A DNA stretch of 64,000 nt from Diplodia intermedia. Taxonomy: Eukaryota > Ascomycota > Dothideomycetes > Botryosphaeriales > Botryosphaeriaceae. Position numbers and translations under genes: made by a program. Location of the stretch: positions 124,001-188,000 of the forward strand of contig JAKEKT010000068.1 of NCBI GenBank assembly GCA_021495925.1, in the 5' to 3' direction. Within the stretch, counting starts at the first letter, position 1. Each line of letters opens with the position of its first letter. The notes beneath the pieces are model-generated. The model was not told the DNA's origin, did no database searches, and saw nothing but the letters and a program-made list of their open reading frames with translations. Of the stretch, positions 30,978-44,000 are shown one piece after another.

Positions 30978-32541
30978 TCAGCGGACGTAGAATGTCGCAA
31001 GTGCGACGATGACGTATATTTTCATCAGCATGATCCCTTGGAGCCTAAGCTGGCGTCAGTCCGGCTTGAAATCGACCGCTGGCTGGCAATATCGACTTAC
31101 CAGTTCGACTTGGCATTTTGTATCTCGTATGTTAAGAGGATAACAGATAAAATCAGTGCTGTGGTGAGAAATGCCCCAAAGTCCATATCCATGTCATCGA
31201 TGCCCAACATCCATGCGAGTAGCACGGTGACCGGGATGACAAGCAATGCCGTCTGCACGCATCGCTCGAACGTCAAGGCTATGCAGAAAGCCAGCTCGTC
31301 TTTCACGCCCAGCTTCATGGCCTCGACGTCGTAGCTGATGATGGGGAAGATGACGAAGCCCACGAAGGTCGGCGAAATGCTGGCTTGCTGGCAAAGTCCC
31401 TGCACGCTGTTCGTCGCGAACTCTCCGTGGAACCCGACGAAAAGGCCCGATATTGCAATGGCTATTAGAGAGCTAGTTATGGTGAGGACAGGTACACGTT
31501 GTTCTTCTTGGTCGTCTTCAATCAAGCCCGGCGGGAGAGAGTCTTCGTGCATTCGGCCTCCTACGGCGCAAGCAGTGCTTGCCATTCCCCGATTGACCTT
31601 TTTCTGTCTTCTCTTGAATTTCCTGACAGGCTCGCGGAGAATGACAGAATGTGTGTTCAGTTGGAAAAGAAGCCACCAGACATACAGTACGATGAGTATC
31701 ACTGCTGCGCCACGTGATTGCTGAAGCACAGACTGCTCCGCCTTTGTGGTCAGGAGGCTAAAAGCCGTGGGTATAGTTATACTGATAGTCGCAAGAAGAA
31801 GGATGGAAGTGATGGCCCTTGATGCGGAGCGGTTGAAATGTTGTTCAACACGGTTGATGCCTCCGAAGAAAAACGCTGCCCCGGTCATGAGCAGCTCGTT
31901 GGAGAGAATGGTGCCGATCAGCGTTGCTTTCAGAACAACGATCTGCCTGGATTTAAGTAGCAGGATGGAGCTGATGAGTTGGACTGCGTTTCTGCCGCCG
32001 AGTCAATATATGACCCAAATCTTTAGACACTCATGACATACCCAGCTGTCGCGCCTATCAGACCGCCGACAAACCCGCCGAAGTGGAGGTTAAGCTCATC
32101 CACCGCAAAGCCCAGAGCAGCCGTGCTAGGAACAACAGCTAGAAAATTGATGCAGAATACTGCAATGGGATTCGTGTTTATGTAGTAAAGGGCGAAGCCA
32201 ACGGGCGTAGCCAAGTACAGGAGCCTGATCCAGCTGCCAAACACGACGTATTTGAACTGTGTCCACGGGGTGATGAAAGGCTGGAGGCTTGCCGTAGTGG
32301 TCGAGGGCTCCGTAGTGGCAATGGTAGGTCCTGCATCGCCAGTGGACCTGTTCCACTGCTCTGGCTGGGGTATAGGCTCGATAGCATCGGTGGTATTCTG
32401 GTAGCCAGGCCATGTATGCAAACGGGAAATGGCCTTCGGAGGGCTTGCAAGGCCATTTCCCTCACTTTTTCGATTTCCATTTTTCTTGCCGCCATCGATT
32501 GTCGCTTCCTCGTCGAGCTCCTGGGTAGTGTGGGAAGGCAA
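30978..32541 (-). CDS. CAX-family vacuolar Ca2+/H+ exchanger homologue, divergent; 5' exon unresolved
   Basis: Three exons can be joined: 32,042-32,541, 31,101-31,991 and 30,978-31,044. The introns are 50 bp (GTATGT...GCAG) and 55 bp (GTAAGT...TTAG), and both splices keep frame, for 485 codons. The first exon begins after a TAG at an acceptor-like site and has no in-frame ATG, so a further 5' exon must lie upstream of 32,542. After a hydrophilic leader, transmembrane segments match VCX1/CAX proteins: INFLAVVPSTAALGFAVDEL, GGLIGATAGNAVQLISSILL, ATLIGTILSNELLMTGAAFF and a second half with FVGFVIFPIISYDVEAM. The protein ends SNWLQGIMLMKIYVIVALA, typical of the family. In known exchangers the two ion-binding motifs are GNAVE and GNAAE. 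Here they read GNAVQ and SYDVE, so transport activity is doubtful. Confidence 0.82.
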
Positions 32542-33006
32542 CTAATCATTGCATCGTAATCGTCAGTCCCACCCAGCATGGGTTGGTATCGCACGGTGTT
32601 TTACAGTCCCGGCGCATCGTGCATCTCTTGGATTCACACTCCAACTTGTTTGACGCGCGCATGATCTTATCGCATCTGTTCTGAAAGTCAGTGGACCTTA
32701 GGTGCTCGAGGGCTGTAGTGACTCACGCATACTCAACTCTAGTAGTTGCGTCAGCTCTGAGTTCTTAGATGAATATCTGAGAGGTGGAAAGTTCTGGATC
32801 AAGGCAAGGCTGTAAGCACCTTTAAACCCAAAGGTGTTCGGAAGTGGCGTGGCAGGCTTGGGGGCCAGATGCTGCTGATTGGCCCCGAAGAAGGACACAG
32901 CAAACCATGCTTACTGTGACATTCCGCGCCCGGCGGGTAGCGGGCCTATCATATCCAGAGGACCAACACGAAGCCCTCGTTTTATTCGTCATGTCCCGGA
33001 ACATCT
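32542..33006. other. divergent promoter region, probably with the missing exchanger 5' exon
   Basis: The minus strand must hold the start of the exchanger gene. No ATG exon could be joined with confidence. The plus strand carries the leader of the membrane-protein gene at 33,007. Confidence 0.4.
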
Positions 33007-33729
33007 ATGAATACCTTTAGAGAAGTCCCCCAGCCCACCGCTAAAGTAGAACACAAACGGCGACCCCGTCTACGCCGCCATTGTCTCCTCCCCGCACCAC
33101 CCACCCCTCCTTCCACCTCCACACGCCCAGCGCCAGCACCTCCGACAACAACAACAACACAACGACGACACAACCCATCCATCGCCGTCCCCCTCGCCCT
33201 CCTCAACCTCGCCCTCACCCTCACATACCCCACCCCGGTACTCCCCCTGCCGCCCGTACGACGCTCTGCCCCGCCGTTGTCGTCCTCGGCCGCGGCGCCC
33301 ACCTCGCGCACGACTGGCACGCGTCACGCGGGGGAAGAGGCCGAGACGATCGGCCCGGCCGACACGACGACGCTGAGCGAGCTGCTTGCGGCGCCGTTGT
33401 GGAATGAGACGTGGGCGGGCGTGCTCGTGCCGCTGGAAAGGGGTGGTACGGCGGCGGCGGCGGCGGGGAATGGGTCGGTGGCTGGAGCGGGAGATGGCGG
33501 AGCGGGGGGGCTGAGCGGTGGTGCGGAGGCTAGGATTGGTGTTGGTGTCGTGGTGGGGGTGGTTGGGGTCGGGGTGGGGGCGTGGCTGTGGTGGGGGAGG
33601 AGGACGAGGAGGGGGACGAGTAGCGAGGCGGGGGGAACGCGTGCGGAGATAATGGGGCGGGAGCGGGCGGCGGGGTTGGATGATCGCGGGCTCGCGGGTG
33701 TGGTGCTATTGGAATATGAGCGTTTGTAG
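33007..33729 (+). pseudogene. single-pass membrane protein gene, 5' part, cut by a copia insertion
   Basis: The frame from 33,007 encodes a Pro/Ser/Thr-rich N-terminal region, a hydrophobic stretch (IAVPLALLNLALTL) that could be a late signal peptide, and a luminal part with NETWAG. A Gly/Val-rich transmembrane helix follows (IGVGVVVGVVGVGVGAWLWW, then RR). The cytosolic tail runs VVLLEYER and then enters the copia LTR at 33,725, where it ends at once in TAG. The missing tail lies at 52,336-52,465 in the same phase. The true start may be downstream of 33,007. Fungal single-pass proteins of this layout are common and poorly characterised, and no function is assigned. A truncated protein could still be made. 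Confidence 0.65.
33720..33724. repeat. copia target-site duplication, left copy
   Basis: GCGTT, paired with GCGTC at 52,336-52,340. The one mismatch is C/T, as RIP would produce. Confidence 0.65.
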
Positions 33730-33860
33730 TAGTAGATAGCTTAGTCAGTAAGAAGTAGAATATATAAGCGATCTTTAGAATAGCCTTCTAGCGCTTCTTA
33801 TATCTTATCTTTAATAGATAGATAAATATATTCTTATTTATTTAAATTCTAATAGTTATA
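33725..33860 (+). repeat. copia 5' LTR (136 bp)
   Basis: Starts TGTAGTAG and ends TTATA (an original CA end mutated to TA). It matches 52,200-52,335 over its whole length, with mostly transition differences. Confidence 0.85.
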
Positions 33861-35355
33861 AGTTTAGCCGCGTAGTAAATACTTTTTATTATTTAGTATA
33901 CTCTTCTAAAATACTATTTATACTATTATTATTATTCTAAAGATATTTAAATAATATATAATTATAAAATAAAGTTACTACGTTTTAGATCTTAATATCT
34001 CTTATAATATTAATTTATTAATTATAGCGCTTAAAGTATCTATTTATAGATCTATATATTTAAAGAAGCCGCTTCTAGCTAGCGTAATATTATTTATACG
34101 CTATAATAGTATTATACTATCTACTAATACGTTTTAGTTTATTTACGATCTATTAATTCTTTAACTTAACGAGATAATTTATTATAATACTATTAATTTT
34201 AATAGAGCTAATTATCGTCTAATACTATCTACTATATTATTTAGTAGTACGTTGTCTAAGCTCGTTATAGTACTTAAGATAAGAGAAGACTAAAATAGCT
34301 AGTAATATATTATTTACTTATAAGTAAAGAAGACGGCGATCTTCTAATATATTAATTTATTTAAAGAGAGTCGCTTTAAATAACTTTAAATATCTAAATA
34401 GTCTTATCTATAAGAAGATAAGAATAAGAAGAACCTAAAATAATATTATAAAAAATATAAGTATACTAAAAAAAAGTATAAATAACTAGAAAAGAAAATA
34501 AATAATCTCTTATTACTTATTAAAAATTTAGTATTAAGATATTTATTACTTCTATTAAAACGTCTTAGTAACTTTTATTTATATACGCTTCTACGCGCGC
34601 TTTAAATATATATAAAATCTAATAATATAATATAATAAAAGATTCTTTTAAATAATTTTAAGAATCTTCTTAAGTCTTCTTATAATCGTAATATCTTTAA
34701 ATAAATAGAGAGCTAGAAGTTCTTTATTATAAAGATTAAAGTAATTAATTTACTTAATATTTAAAAAGTAAAAGATATTTAGATATTTTTACGCTCTCTT
34801 AGAAAGTATAATTTAGCGTATAATATTATAATTCTTAAGAAGATTTATCGCGATAATAATAAGATAATAATTAATAATATTATAAGCGACTTTTATAATT
34901 ACTATTTTACTATTAACTTTATAGTCTTATAAGATACTCTAAAAGATAAGAGATATAATATCTTCTTTATATTACTTTATAATTAATATTAGAAGAAGTT
35001 ACTCTCGTATATTTATAATAAAAACTATAGAAATCTAGTAATCTATTAGTATTTAAACTCTAAAATATTAAATAAGCCTTCTAACTAGATCTCTAATAAG
35101 AAGATTTAGAAGCGCGTTAATAAGTAGTTAAGAAAAAATCTCTTACTAAAGAAGATACTTAAAGATACTATTAATAAGTATAATAAAAAGTATAATAATA
35201 ATAATAAGAATAAAAATAAGAAAAAGAATAATAAGTAGTATAATAATAAAAATTATATATTTATTACTTTATTTATCGCTATAGTAATAAATACTACTAA
35301 AGAACTTTTAATCTTATTTACTACTAGATATAAGAGTTTTACTATCTTAAAATAC

Positions 35356-38300
35356 TTCTAGCTTACTAATACTAGATCTATATATTACGTATATAATTAC
35401 TTTATAAAGAAGTAATATATAAAGAAAAGAAATATTAATCTAGATAACTTTATAATTTATAATAATAATAGACTTCTAATTAAGTTATTTAGTAATATTA
35501 TTATTAATATAAAAAGAAATAAGAAGCTAAAGATTATTACTCTTAAAAACGTCGTTTATATTTTAATATTTATAGCGAATCTTCTCTCTATTACTAAGAT
35601 AAAAGAGAAGAACGTTTATATTAATATAAGTAGATACTACTTATATAATAAGAAGAATAATAGTTTTATATATAATTTTATTTATATAGAAGATTAATTC
35701 TTTATTAAATATATAAAAGTATAACTAATAGTAATTATAACTAGTATTACTATTCGTAATTTATTTTCTTTATAATAGTATAATATCTTTATTTATATAA
35801 ATAATAACGTTATTTAGGCCTTACTAAATATAGTTAAAGAAGTAGTACTTATTAAGAATCTAATATTTATATACTATAATATTTACGCTTATAGTAAGAC
35901 TTACTAGCTAATTACGTAATTCTTTAAATATAAAAAGAAGTTAATTAAATTATTCTTTAAAATATTAATAGATCTTATTTAGATAAATTTTATATATAAC
36001 TAGTACTAGTAGATTATTTATCTAGAGTATATAGCTACTAACTATATATTTATAGAGACTTATCTAAATAAGTATAAGTATAATTATATTATACTAAATA
36101 TACTATTATTTATTTATAACTACTTAAATCGAAGAATCGTCTTTCTATAATCTAATAATAAAAGAATATTTAATAATCTATTTAAAAAGAATCTTTAATA
36201 ATAAGATATTATTTAAAAGATTATTTTATTATATATATCTACTTAAAATAACTATATAAAGCGATTAGAATATTTACTTATTATAAAAGCGCGCGCGCTT
36301 TATATTATAATAAATCTATCTAACTCGCTCTAGTTTAAAGTATTTAAAGCGGCGACGTATATCTTAAATAGAATCTTTATAAAGTAATATAATTAGATTA
36401 TCTCTTTTAAACTAGTTTATATAAAGAAGTCTAACGTTACTTATTTATATATTTATAACTATAAGATTTATACGCTTAATAAGCTTATTTTTTATAGTAA
36501 TAAGCTATAAGAGCGTGCTCTTATAAACTATCTTATAAACTATAATTTTACTAATATCTACTATATCTAGTATTTACTAGATTTAAAGATTATTTATACG
36601 AAAGACGTTACTTTTAATAAATCTATTAAATACTTTTAAAATAATTCTAATATCTTCTAGTATCTTATAGATATTAATAAGAAACTAGATAAAATTATAC
36701 TACGTATTTATTTAAACTTTAAGAATTTTATAAATAGTAATAAAAAGTCTATTTATTAGTCTTATATAAATAAAAACTTTAATACTAACTAGATCTCTAC
36801 TTCTTATATACTTTATTAAGTATCTAAAGAAGAATTCTTTACGCCTTCTAATAAAAAAGTAGACGTAAAGTAGAATTTATTTATATTAATATCTTTAATA
36901 AGAACTTCTAAATTTAACTACTAAAAGAACTTTACTTTAGTACTATAGTTATTCGTCTAATAATAATACTAGTAATAGTAGAACTTCGTAGTCTTATTAG
37001 AATATTAAGACCGTCTACTATCTATTTAATATAATACTAAATCTATACTAGAAGCCGCGCGTAATAATAAAGCTTCGCGTATAGATATTATAAACGCGAA
37101 CGTTAATAAAGCGAACGTTATTAAAGATAAAAGAATAAGAAGACGTCGCTAAATATATATTATAATTATAAATAATAGTACTAAATATAACGTTAACTAT
37201 TACTTCTTATTTATAATAGCTATTAATCTAATTAGATATATTCTATAGTAGCTTCGCGTAGCTATACTATAGCTACTAAGAGAGTATAAAAATATCTAGA
37301 AATAGAAGAATATAGTACTAAGTACTAACGCTAGATTTAATTCTATTAAATTTAATATAGTCTATACTAAAACTAAACTAAATTTAAAAGAAATAATATC
37401 TCTTTTAATATAAGTAGAAGACTTTATAAAGCTTTATTATAGTAGCTATAGTCTCTAGTAAAACTTACTAATAAATAATATAAAATACTTACTAATAGCT
37501 CTTATTATTAACTACTATATAATAATACTAGATCTTTAACTAGAAAGTCTTATAGAAGAAGAGCTTTATTTAAAATATTATTTAAAGTAGTAGTTATTAT
37601 ATATTTATCGCGATAATCTTTTACTAAAATCTTACTAGTATAATAACGTTTATAAGTATTTTCTTACTCTATTTCTTTACTAGACGATTAAGTAAGAGTT
37701 AAATAAGCTAGAAGATAAAAAGATATAGAATATTATATTTATAATTAAAATATAAAGACTTAATAAAAAGATTATATCTTTATAGTAAATCTTTAAATAT
37801 AAGTTTAACGAGTATAAATATTTAATAAAGATAAAGACGCGTATCTACGTATAAAATAATCTTTAATTCTTATATTATAATATCTTCGCGATAACGCTAG
37901 TCTTTAGAATCTTTAAAATACTTATTATAATAATCTATACGTTTAATTTTAAAATAAGATAATATAATATTATTAATATCTTTTCTTATATATCGCTATC
38001 TAATATTATCTTTATTAAATTCTCTAAAGAAATAAGATTATCTTTAGATCTTATTTTTAAGCTTAATTAAATATTATACGATTTAAAGAAGTTATTTATC
38101 TTATAGTAAAAGTACTTTTACTAGACTTTAAAGAATCTTAGACTAGAGATAATATTAAATATTTTATATCTTTATATAAATAGTTATTTATTTATATTCT
38201 TTTTTATAAATAATATTATTCTTATATTTTACGTACGTAATAAGGTCTTCGTAAATATATTTTAAAAAGATCTATTTAAGCGCTATAAAATATAAGTAAT

Positions 38301-38577
38301 AAATAAAATCTAATAGTTTCTTACTTTATATATTATTTATAATAGATAGTTTAAACTACTATAGCTCTCTTAGAAGTTATATATTAATAATCTTATTACG
38401 CGATATAATCTTACTCTTATAAGACGTACTACGATTCTACTAGTAGAGTAGAAATAGCTAGAGTTTAATTTAGATAAATACGCGACTTCTAAATAAATAT
38501 ATATATATTAAAGTTAAATAGATTTAGTCTAATTTATAGCTATTAGTACGTGCGCTAACGTTACTTATATCTATTTA
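35356..38577 (+). pseudogene. copia pol relic: protease, integrase, reverse transcriptase
   Basis: The protease site reads FxLTNTRS near 35,356-35,380, i.e. W-L-x-D-T-G-S after two RIP changes. The integrase core near 36,130-36,400 gives SDNxRxFNNLF and later KAATYILNR, both hallmark copia sequences. Near 36,430-36,620 are SNVTYLYIYNYKIYTL and TKDVTFN. Reverse transcriptase reads DIINAFSYTSLP near 37,960 and LYDLKKL near 38,080, and the VDDI site is mutated to INNI near 38,207-38,218. The frame runs to 38,577, where the LINE interrupts it inside the conserved STCANVTY (TRPDIAF-like) segment. Stops throughout are TAA/TAG from CAA/CAG/TGG. No function remains. Confidence 0.85.
38566..38577. repeat. 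LINE target-site duplication, left copy
   Basis: TATATCTATTTA, identical to 51,062-51,073. Confidence 0.8.
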
Positions 38578-40894
38578 GTACTATTTATTTATTTTATTTA
38601 TTTATTTTTATTTATTTAGTTTAACGTTTCTCTAAAGTTTAGAACTATTAGAGATAAAGTCTCTCTAAAAAGTTCGCTTCTATTTATATATCTAAATATA
38701 TACGTACTAGTAAAGAATTCTAGAAGAATACTAGAAATAATACGCTTAAGAGCTAAAGAGAGTAAAGAGCGTAAATAAAATAAAAAAAAGATAAGTAAAA
38801 TAAAGTAAAAGTTTAAAAAATAATAAAAATAAAAATAAAAAGTAAAAGTAAGTAAGCTTTCTTTTTAGAGAAAGTCTTTTTAACTAGTTAGATTTATTTA
38901 GCTTTCTTTTATCTAAGACTAATACTTACTTACTATTTATTATAACTAGTTAAAGTATTACTACTAGTAAACTAGCTATATAACTTTACTTTTAATTCTA
39001 AATAAAAAAGAGCTCTAAATAAAGACTACTTAATTAGAAATTAAATCTTAGCTTTTTTACTCTATTAGCTTAATTACTAACTATACTAGATAGCTATAGA
39101 TACTAGTAGAAACGACTATATAAGTTTAAATATCTATTATTTAGTTATTTTTCTTTAGTTCTCGTTTATTTTTACTCTAAATCGAACGCGGCGAGCGCGC
39201 TAAAAATAAAAAGAGACTAGAGAAGAGAATAAAAAAAAGTAATACGTAGAAAATAAGTAAAATAAGTATTTAATAATATATATTTAGATTTTATTAGATA
39301 AGTTATTTAATTACTATTATCTAGTAGTAATCTTTATTTATTTTAAGAACTTAGCTATTAGACTAGTTTTTAAAGCTAAAGAGAAGAGATTTATAAGTTT
39401 AAGTTAATACTTCTTAAGCTTATCTTTTATAAGAATTCGCGAGTCTCTATAAAGAGAGTAATTAAGAAGAAAATAGCGCGATATTTATCTAGCTATATAG
39501 CTATATCTATACTAGTCGTTTTTAATATAGTTAAGATAATAAAGATAGAACTTAAAGTAGTCGTATCTAATCTTTAGCTAATAGAAGACGAAGACTATTT
39601 CTTTAACTTTTATAAAAGATTTAAGTCGCCGCTCTATCTCTATATTAAAAATATATTTATAAAGTAAGTTAAATATTAATTTAAGCTTTATTTTCTACTT
39701 CTTATAGATCTTCTACTTAACTTTACTTTAATAGAAGCTTAGAGAAGTAGAGGCTTTACTTAAAAAATACTTTATAACTTTTTTTATAAATTAATTAGTA
39801 TACTTATTATCTAGAACGTTCTCGTAGTTAAGATATTATTTTAAAGAAACGGTATTTTCTTTAGTTCTTAGTATTTTAGCTAATTTAATAGTCTAAATTT
39901 ACTAGACTTACTTAGACGTATTAGCGGGCTTATTTAGTTTAAAAATTATAGTCTAGTTATTTACGTAGATTCTTATATCTTTAAAGACGTATCTAGCTCT
40001 AATAATAAGATTTAAAGCTATTACTAGCCTCTCTATCTCGCTATTATATATTAAATTCTCGAAATTAAGATTTTTATAAATCTAGCGCGCTAGATTCTCT
40101 TTAGATTAGCTAAAGTTAAAGACTATTATTTTAATCTCTATATTTTTACTTATAGATAGAATAAAAACGTTAAAATAGATAGCTATTTAATTAAAGAATA
40201 TTTTTTTAACTTTAAGCGTATAGATCTTAGTCTACTTTTCTTTATTTAAGAAACTAATTATAGTCGAATAAAGTAGTTTAAATAACTATAATAAAAAGTA
40301 GAAGAGTTTAACTACTTCTAAAGACGTAAATTATATTTTTAAAAGAAGTTTAATCTTCTCTAACTACGTAGATCTATCTAGAATTTATTAATCTAGATTA
40401 ATCTTCTCTAGTTTAATTTAAATAGAATAAGATTCTTTAAGTAAATTTATTCTAAGAGTATATTTTCGTAGCCGCTTATTTAAATAAATATTTACTAGTA
40501 GAATTTTACTCTTTATTTCTAAAAAAATTATAGAGATAGTCTTAAAAATCTCTAGAATCTTTTATAAAATAAGATTCTAAAGAACTCTAAATTAGTAAAT
40601 AAACTATCTCTAATTTTTCTAGTAGATTTTAAAGTCGTAGTCTATAATTATAATAATATAAGCTAGATATAGCTAGCGAACTATATAGAAAAAAAGCTCT
40701 CTTTTAATATTAGCTAGTTTAAAGAGATAATAAAAGGCTAAATAAGTCTAGCTAATTCTTTTAAATATATATATCTTAAAGATAAACTTATAGTTAAAGT
40801 AGATTTCTAGCTATTTAATCTATTCTTTAAATTCTATTACGTTTCTTATAAAAAGTATAATTAAAATAGAATAAGATTTTAAGTCTTTCTTAAA

Positions 40895-40899
40895 AGAAT
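40895..40899. repeat. gypsy target-site duplication, left copy
   Basis: AGAAT, identical to 46,860-46,864. Confidence 0.85.
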
Positions 40900-41122
40900 T
40901 ATTATAATCTATAAAGAATAAAGTTTAATTTAGATATAAATTAATAAAGTTTCTAAGCTAAAGAAAAAGAAGAAGAAAAAGAAAAAATTAATAGACTTAT
41001 ATAATTATAATTAGCTAACTAAGAAATAAAGAAAAAATAGTTAATTTAACTTTTAGCGCTTAGTTTTTATTTAAAAGACTTATAGTCTACTCTTAGTTTT
41101 ATACTAGTATAAAGACGTAATA
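40900..41122 (-). repeat. gypsy 3' LTR (223 bp)
   Basis: Starts TATTATAATCTATAAAG (TG mutated to TA) and ends GACGTAATA on the plus strand. It matches 46,637-46,859, with mainly transition differences. Confidence 0.9.
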
Positions 41123-42049
41123 TTATTTTTTTCTTTAAAAAAGAGCTTTTTTAAGCTTATTTTATAGCTTTTATATTTTATTTTAACTATTTTATAAGTT
41201 TTAAAGAAGGCTCTAGTTTCTTTAAATATTTATTATAAAAGACTTAAAGTTTTCTAGATATATAATTAAAATTTTAAGTTAAATACTATTATAAGTTTAG
41301 AGAATAATCTACTTATTAAACTTAATAGTAAATATAGTCTTATTTCTTTTTTAAGTTTAGAATTTCTTTTATAATCTACTTCGATTCTTCTTTAATTTTT
41401 ACTAGCGACTATAGTTTATTAATTTATCTATTAAGAGGGTCGTCTAAGTCTTTTACTAGTTTACTTATATATATAATAAAATAAAGACTTAATTTAGATA
41501 AAAGTTCTAGTTTATAAGTTATATTAGTCTTCTTAATAATTTTATAAGAGCTAATATACTTCTATAATAGTTTTTTAAAGAAATAACTCTACTTAATATT
41601 TTTAGTAAAGATAAAGATCTTATCTTCTACTTTAAAGATAATATTCTTTTAATAGTAATTAGTATTTTTAGTCTAGATAGTCTAGCTTTCTTTTAGTCTA
41701 GTCTTATACTAGTTCTAGATCTTATTTATCTTAGTAACTATTTACTTAGCTTACTACTAGTTCTAGAAAAGAGCGAAGCTTACGTTTTAAAATTAAAAGC
41801 TCTAGTTAAAGAATAAATAAAACTTATAGTTATATATAATAAAGAAGAGACTAATAATTAAGAAGATAAAGATATTAATATTAGTAAAATACTTTATTAA
41901 GAAGAGCTATAATATCTAATTATCTTAGTAATAGCTAGTAAAGTATCTAAGATAGACTTTTATTTTTTAATTTAAGTTCTTTAACTATTCGTTAATTTTT
42001 AAATAGTAAGTCGTAGAGAGCTTAATATTAATCTTTAATAGCTAGTAAA

Positions 42050-44000
42050 GCTCTTTCTAGAATTTACTAATAAACTATAAGTCTTAATTTAAGATAATAA
42101 AGAACGATAGTCTATAAAGCTTTTAAATATAATTTTTAAATAGTTTTACTATCTAAGTAGCGAAGATATTAGTTTTATAGAAAATAAAGTATCTTATTTT
42201 TAAAAAATAGTTTACTACTATAAAAATAGCGTCGAAGTCTTAGTAAGATAAAAGATAAATAATAAAATTATAAATAATATTCGTCTATAAATAATAAAAA
42301 ATTAAAATAGAGTATAGAAGCTTATAATACTTAATATAATTAAACTTTATTCTCTTATAGAAGTAGTAGTTATAAATATACTACTTAATCTACGTTTATA
42401 TTTCTAGCTATACGTAGCGTTCTTTAAGTAAATTAATAATTCTTCTTTCTTTAAAATATTTAATAGCGGGTTTATTATAGACTTTTTAAATTAGCTTTAG
42501 ACGTAGAAAATTATTTTTTAAGATAGCTAGTCTTCTTTTAAAGATAAAAAGTTTTTTCTTTAGTTTTTATTCTAGAACTTTATTCTTAATATACTAGCGA
42601 AGTAGTTTTAAACTTAGATATATATAATTTATCTCTTTAATACGTTTTATAAGAGACGCTATAGATAGATTAAGAAAGACTAGTAAAGAAAAGTATAATT
42701 TCTCTAATAGTAGCTTATTTATAAAGAGTACTTATTTATTAATTTTAAACTAAAAGAGGTTTTATTCTCTTTAAAATAAAGTATTTATTTAAAGATTCTA
42801 CTTATTAGAAATAGAGAGAATCTTAAAGTAGTAATCTTAAAGTATTATAGTATAATAAACTTAATAACGAAAGAGCTTCTTAGTCTAAAGAAAAATCTTT
42901 AGCGTCTTATAATCTAAAAATATCTAGATTAGAATAGAGATATTAATATACTTAAAACGCTATTTCTTAAAAACTCTAATAATAGTAAGTAACTTCTTAT
43001 TATAAATAGTATAATTATATTTAATAGATAAGAGCTTCTTAGAGAAGTAGACTATTAAGTATAATCTATCTTTATTATTCTTTTATATTATAACGTCTTT
43101 AAAGACGTAGTCTAAGAAGTTTACTTTAATATAAATAGTTTACTTAGAGTTAAAGTACTATAATATTAAATTAAAGCTTATAGTCTTCTTAAAAGTATTA
43201 AAGATAACTTAATATTTAAAAGTTTAAACGAACTATTATTCTTTTTTAGTTAAATTAGTAAGAAGTTTTATAATAGATAAGTATTCTTAAATAAATCTTT
43301 AATAATAGTTATAAAGATTAAGAAATAACTATACTTCTTATAGTATTTTAGAAGATTTCTAGCTAATAATTATCTAGATCTTAGTAGAGTTTATTTTAAT
43401 ACTATTTCTAGTAATAATAAGATCTAGAAACTTAGTCTTAGTAACTTTAAACTTATACTTCTTTAAGTTAAATTATAGCTCTACTTTTCTTAGATAAGTA
43501 AGAACTTTTTTAATATATTAATAATACTCTTTCTTAGTCTTACTATAGATTAAAATATTATCTACGTATACTATATAGAACTAATCTAAATAATTTATTA
43601 GTATCTTATTAATATAGTATTAAAAGATAAAGAGTTCGTTATAGAGTCTAAAGAGTATAATATTATATTAATAGAAGTCTTAGTAAATATAAAAAGTAAT
43701 AAGATTCTTAAAGTCGAAATATATACGTATCTTATAGAAGACTTAACGTACGTTAATCTTAGAAAAGTATCTAGATTTTTATAGCTAAGCTAGCGTCTTA
43801 TTAATTAAAGATAGCGAGTAGTAATTCTTCTTTATAATAATATTTAGCTTTTAATAGTTTATATAGAAGCGTAGTTCTTCTTTTAGTTTCTTTATTATAA
43901 GAATAGAGAATTTAAAGTTCGCGTTATTAGACTTAATAAAGTTTTTTTTATAATTCTTTTTAATATAAATTTAAGTAGTCTCTATCTCTTCTAAAGATAT
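42050..44000 (-). pseudogene. gypsy pol relic: reverse transcriptase and integrase
   Basis: On the minus strand FRLYNELFIF, from FGLxNAPxxF, lies near 43,640-43,670, followed by YINKIL. The catalytic site reads VYVDNIL (from VYVDDIL) near 43,550-43,572. Downstream in sense, near 42,050-42,260, the integrase core reads DAIFVVV...FLKIRYFI, from the DAI-VVVDRFSK motif. Gag and protease, expected near 44.5-46.5 kb, are not readable. Stops are RIP-type. Confidence 0.8.
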
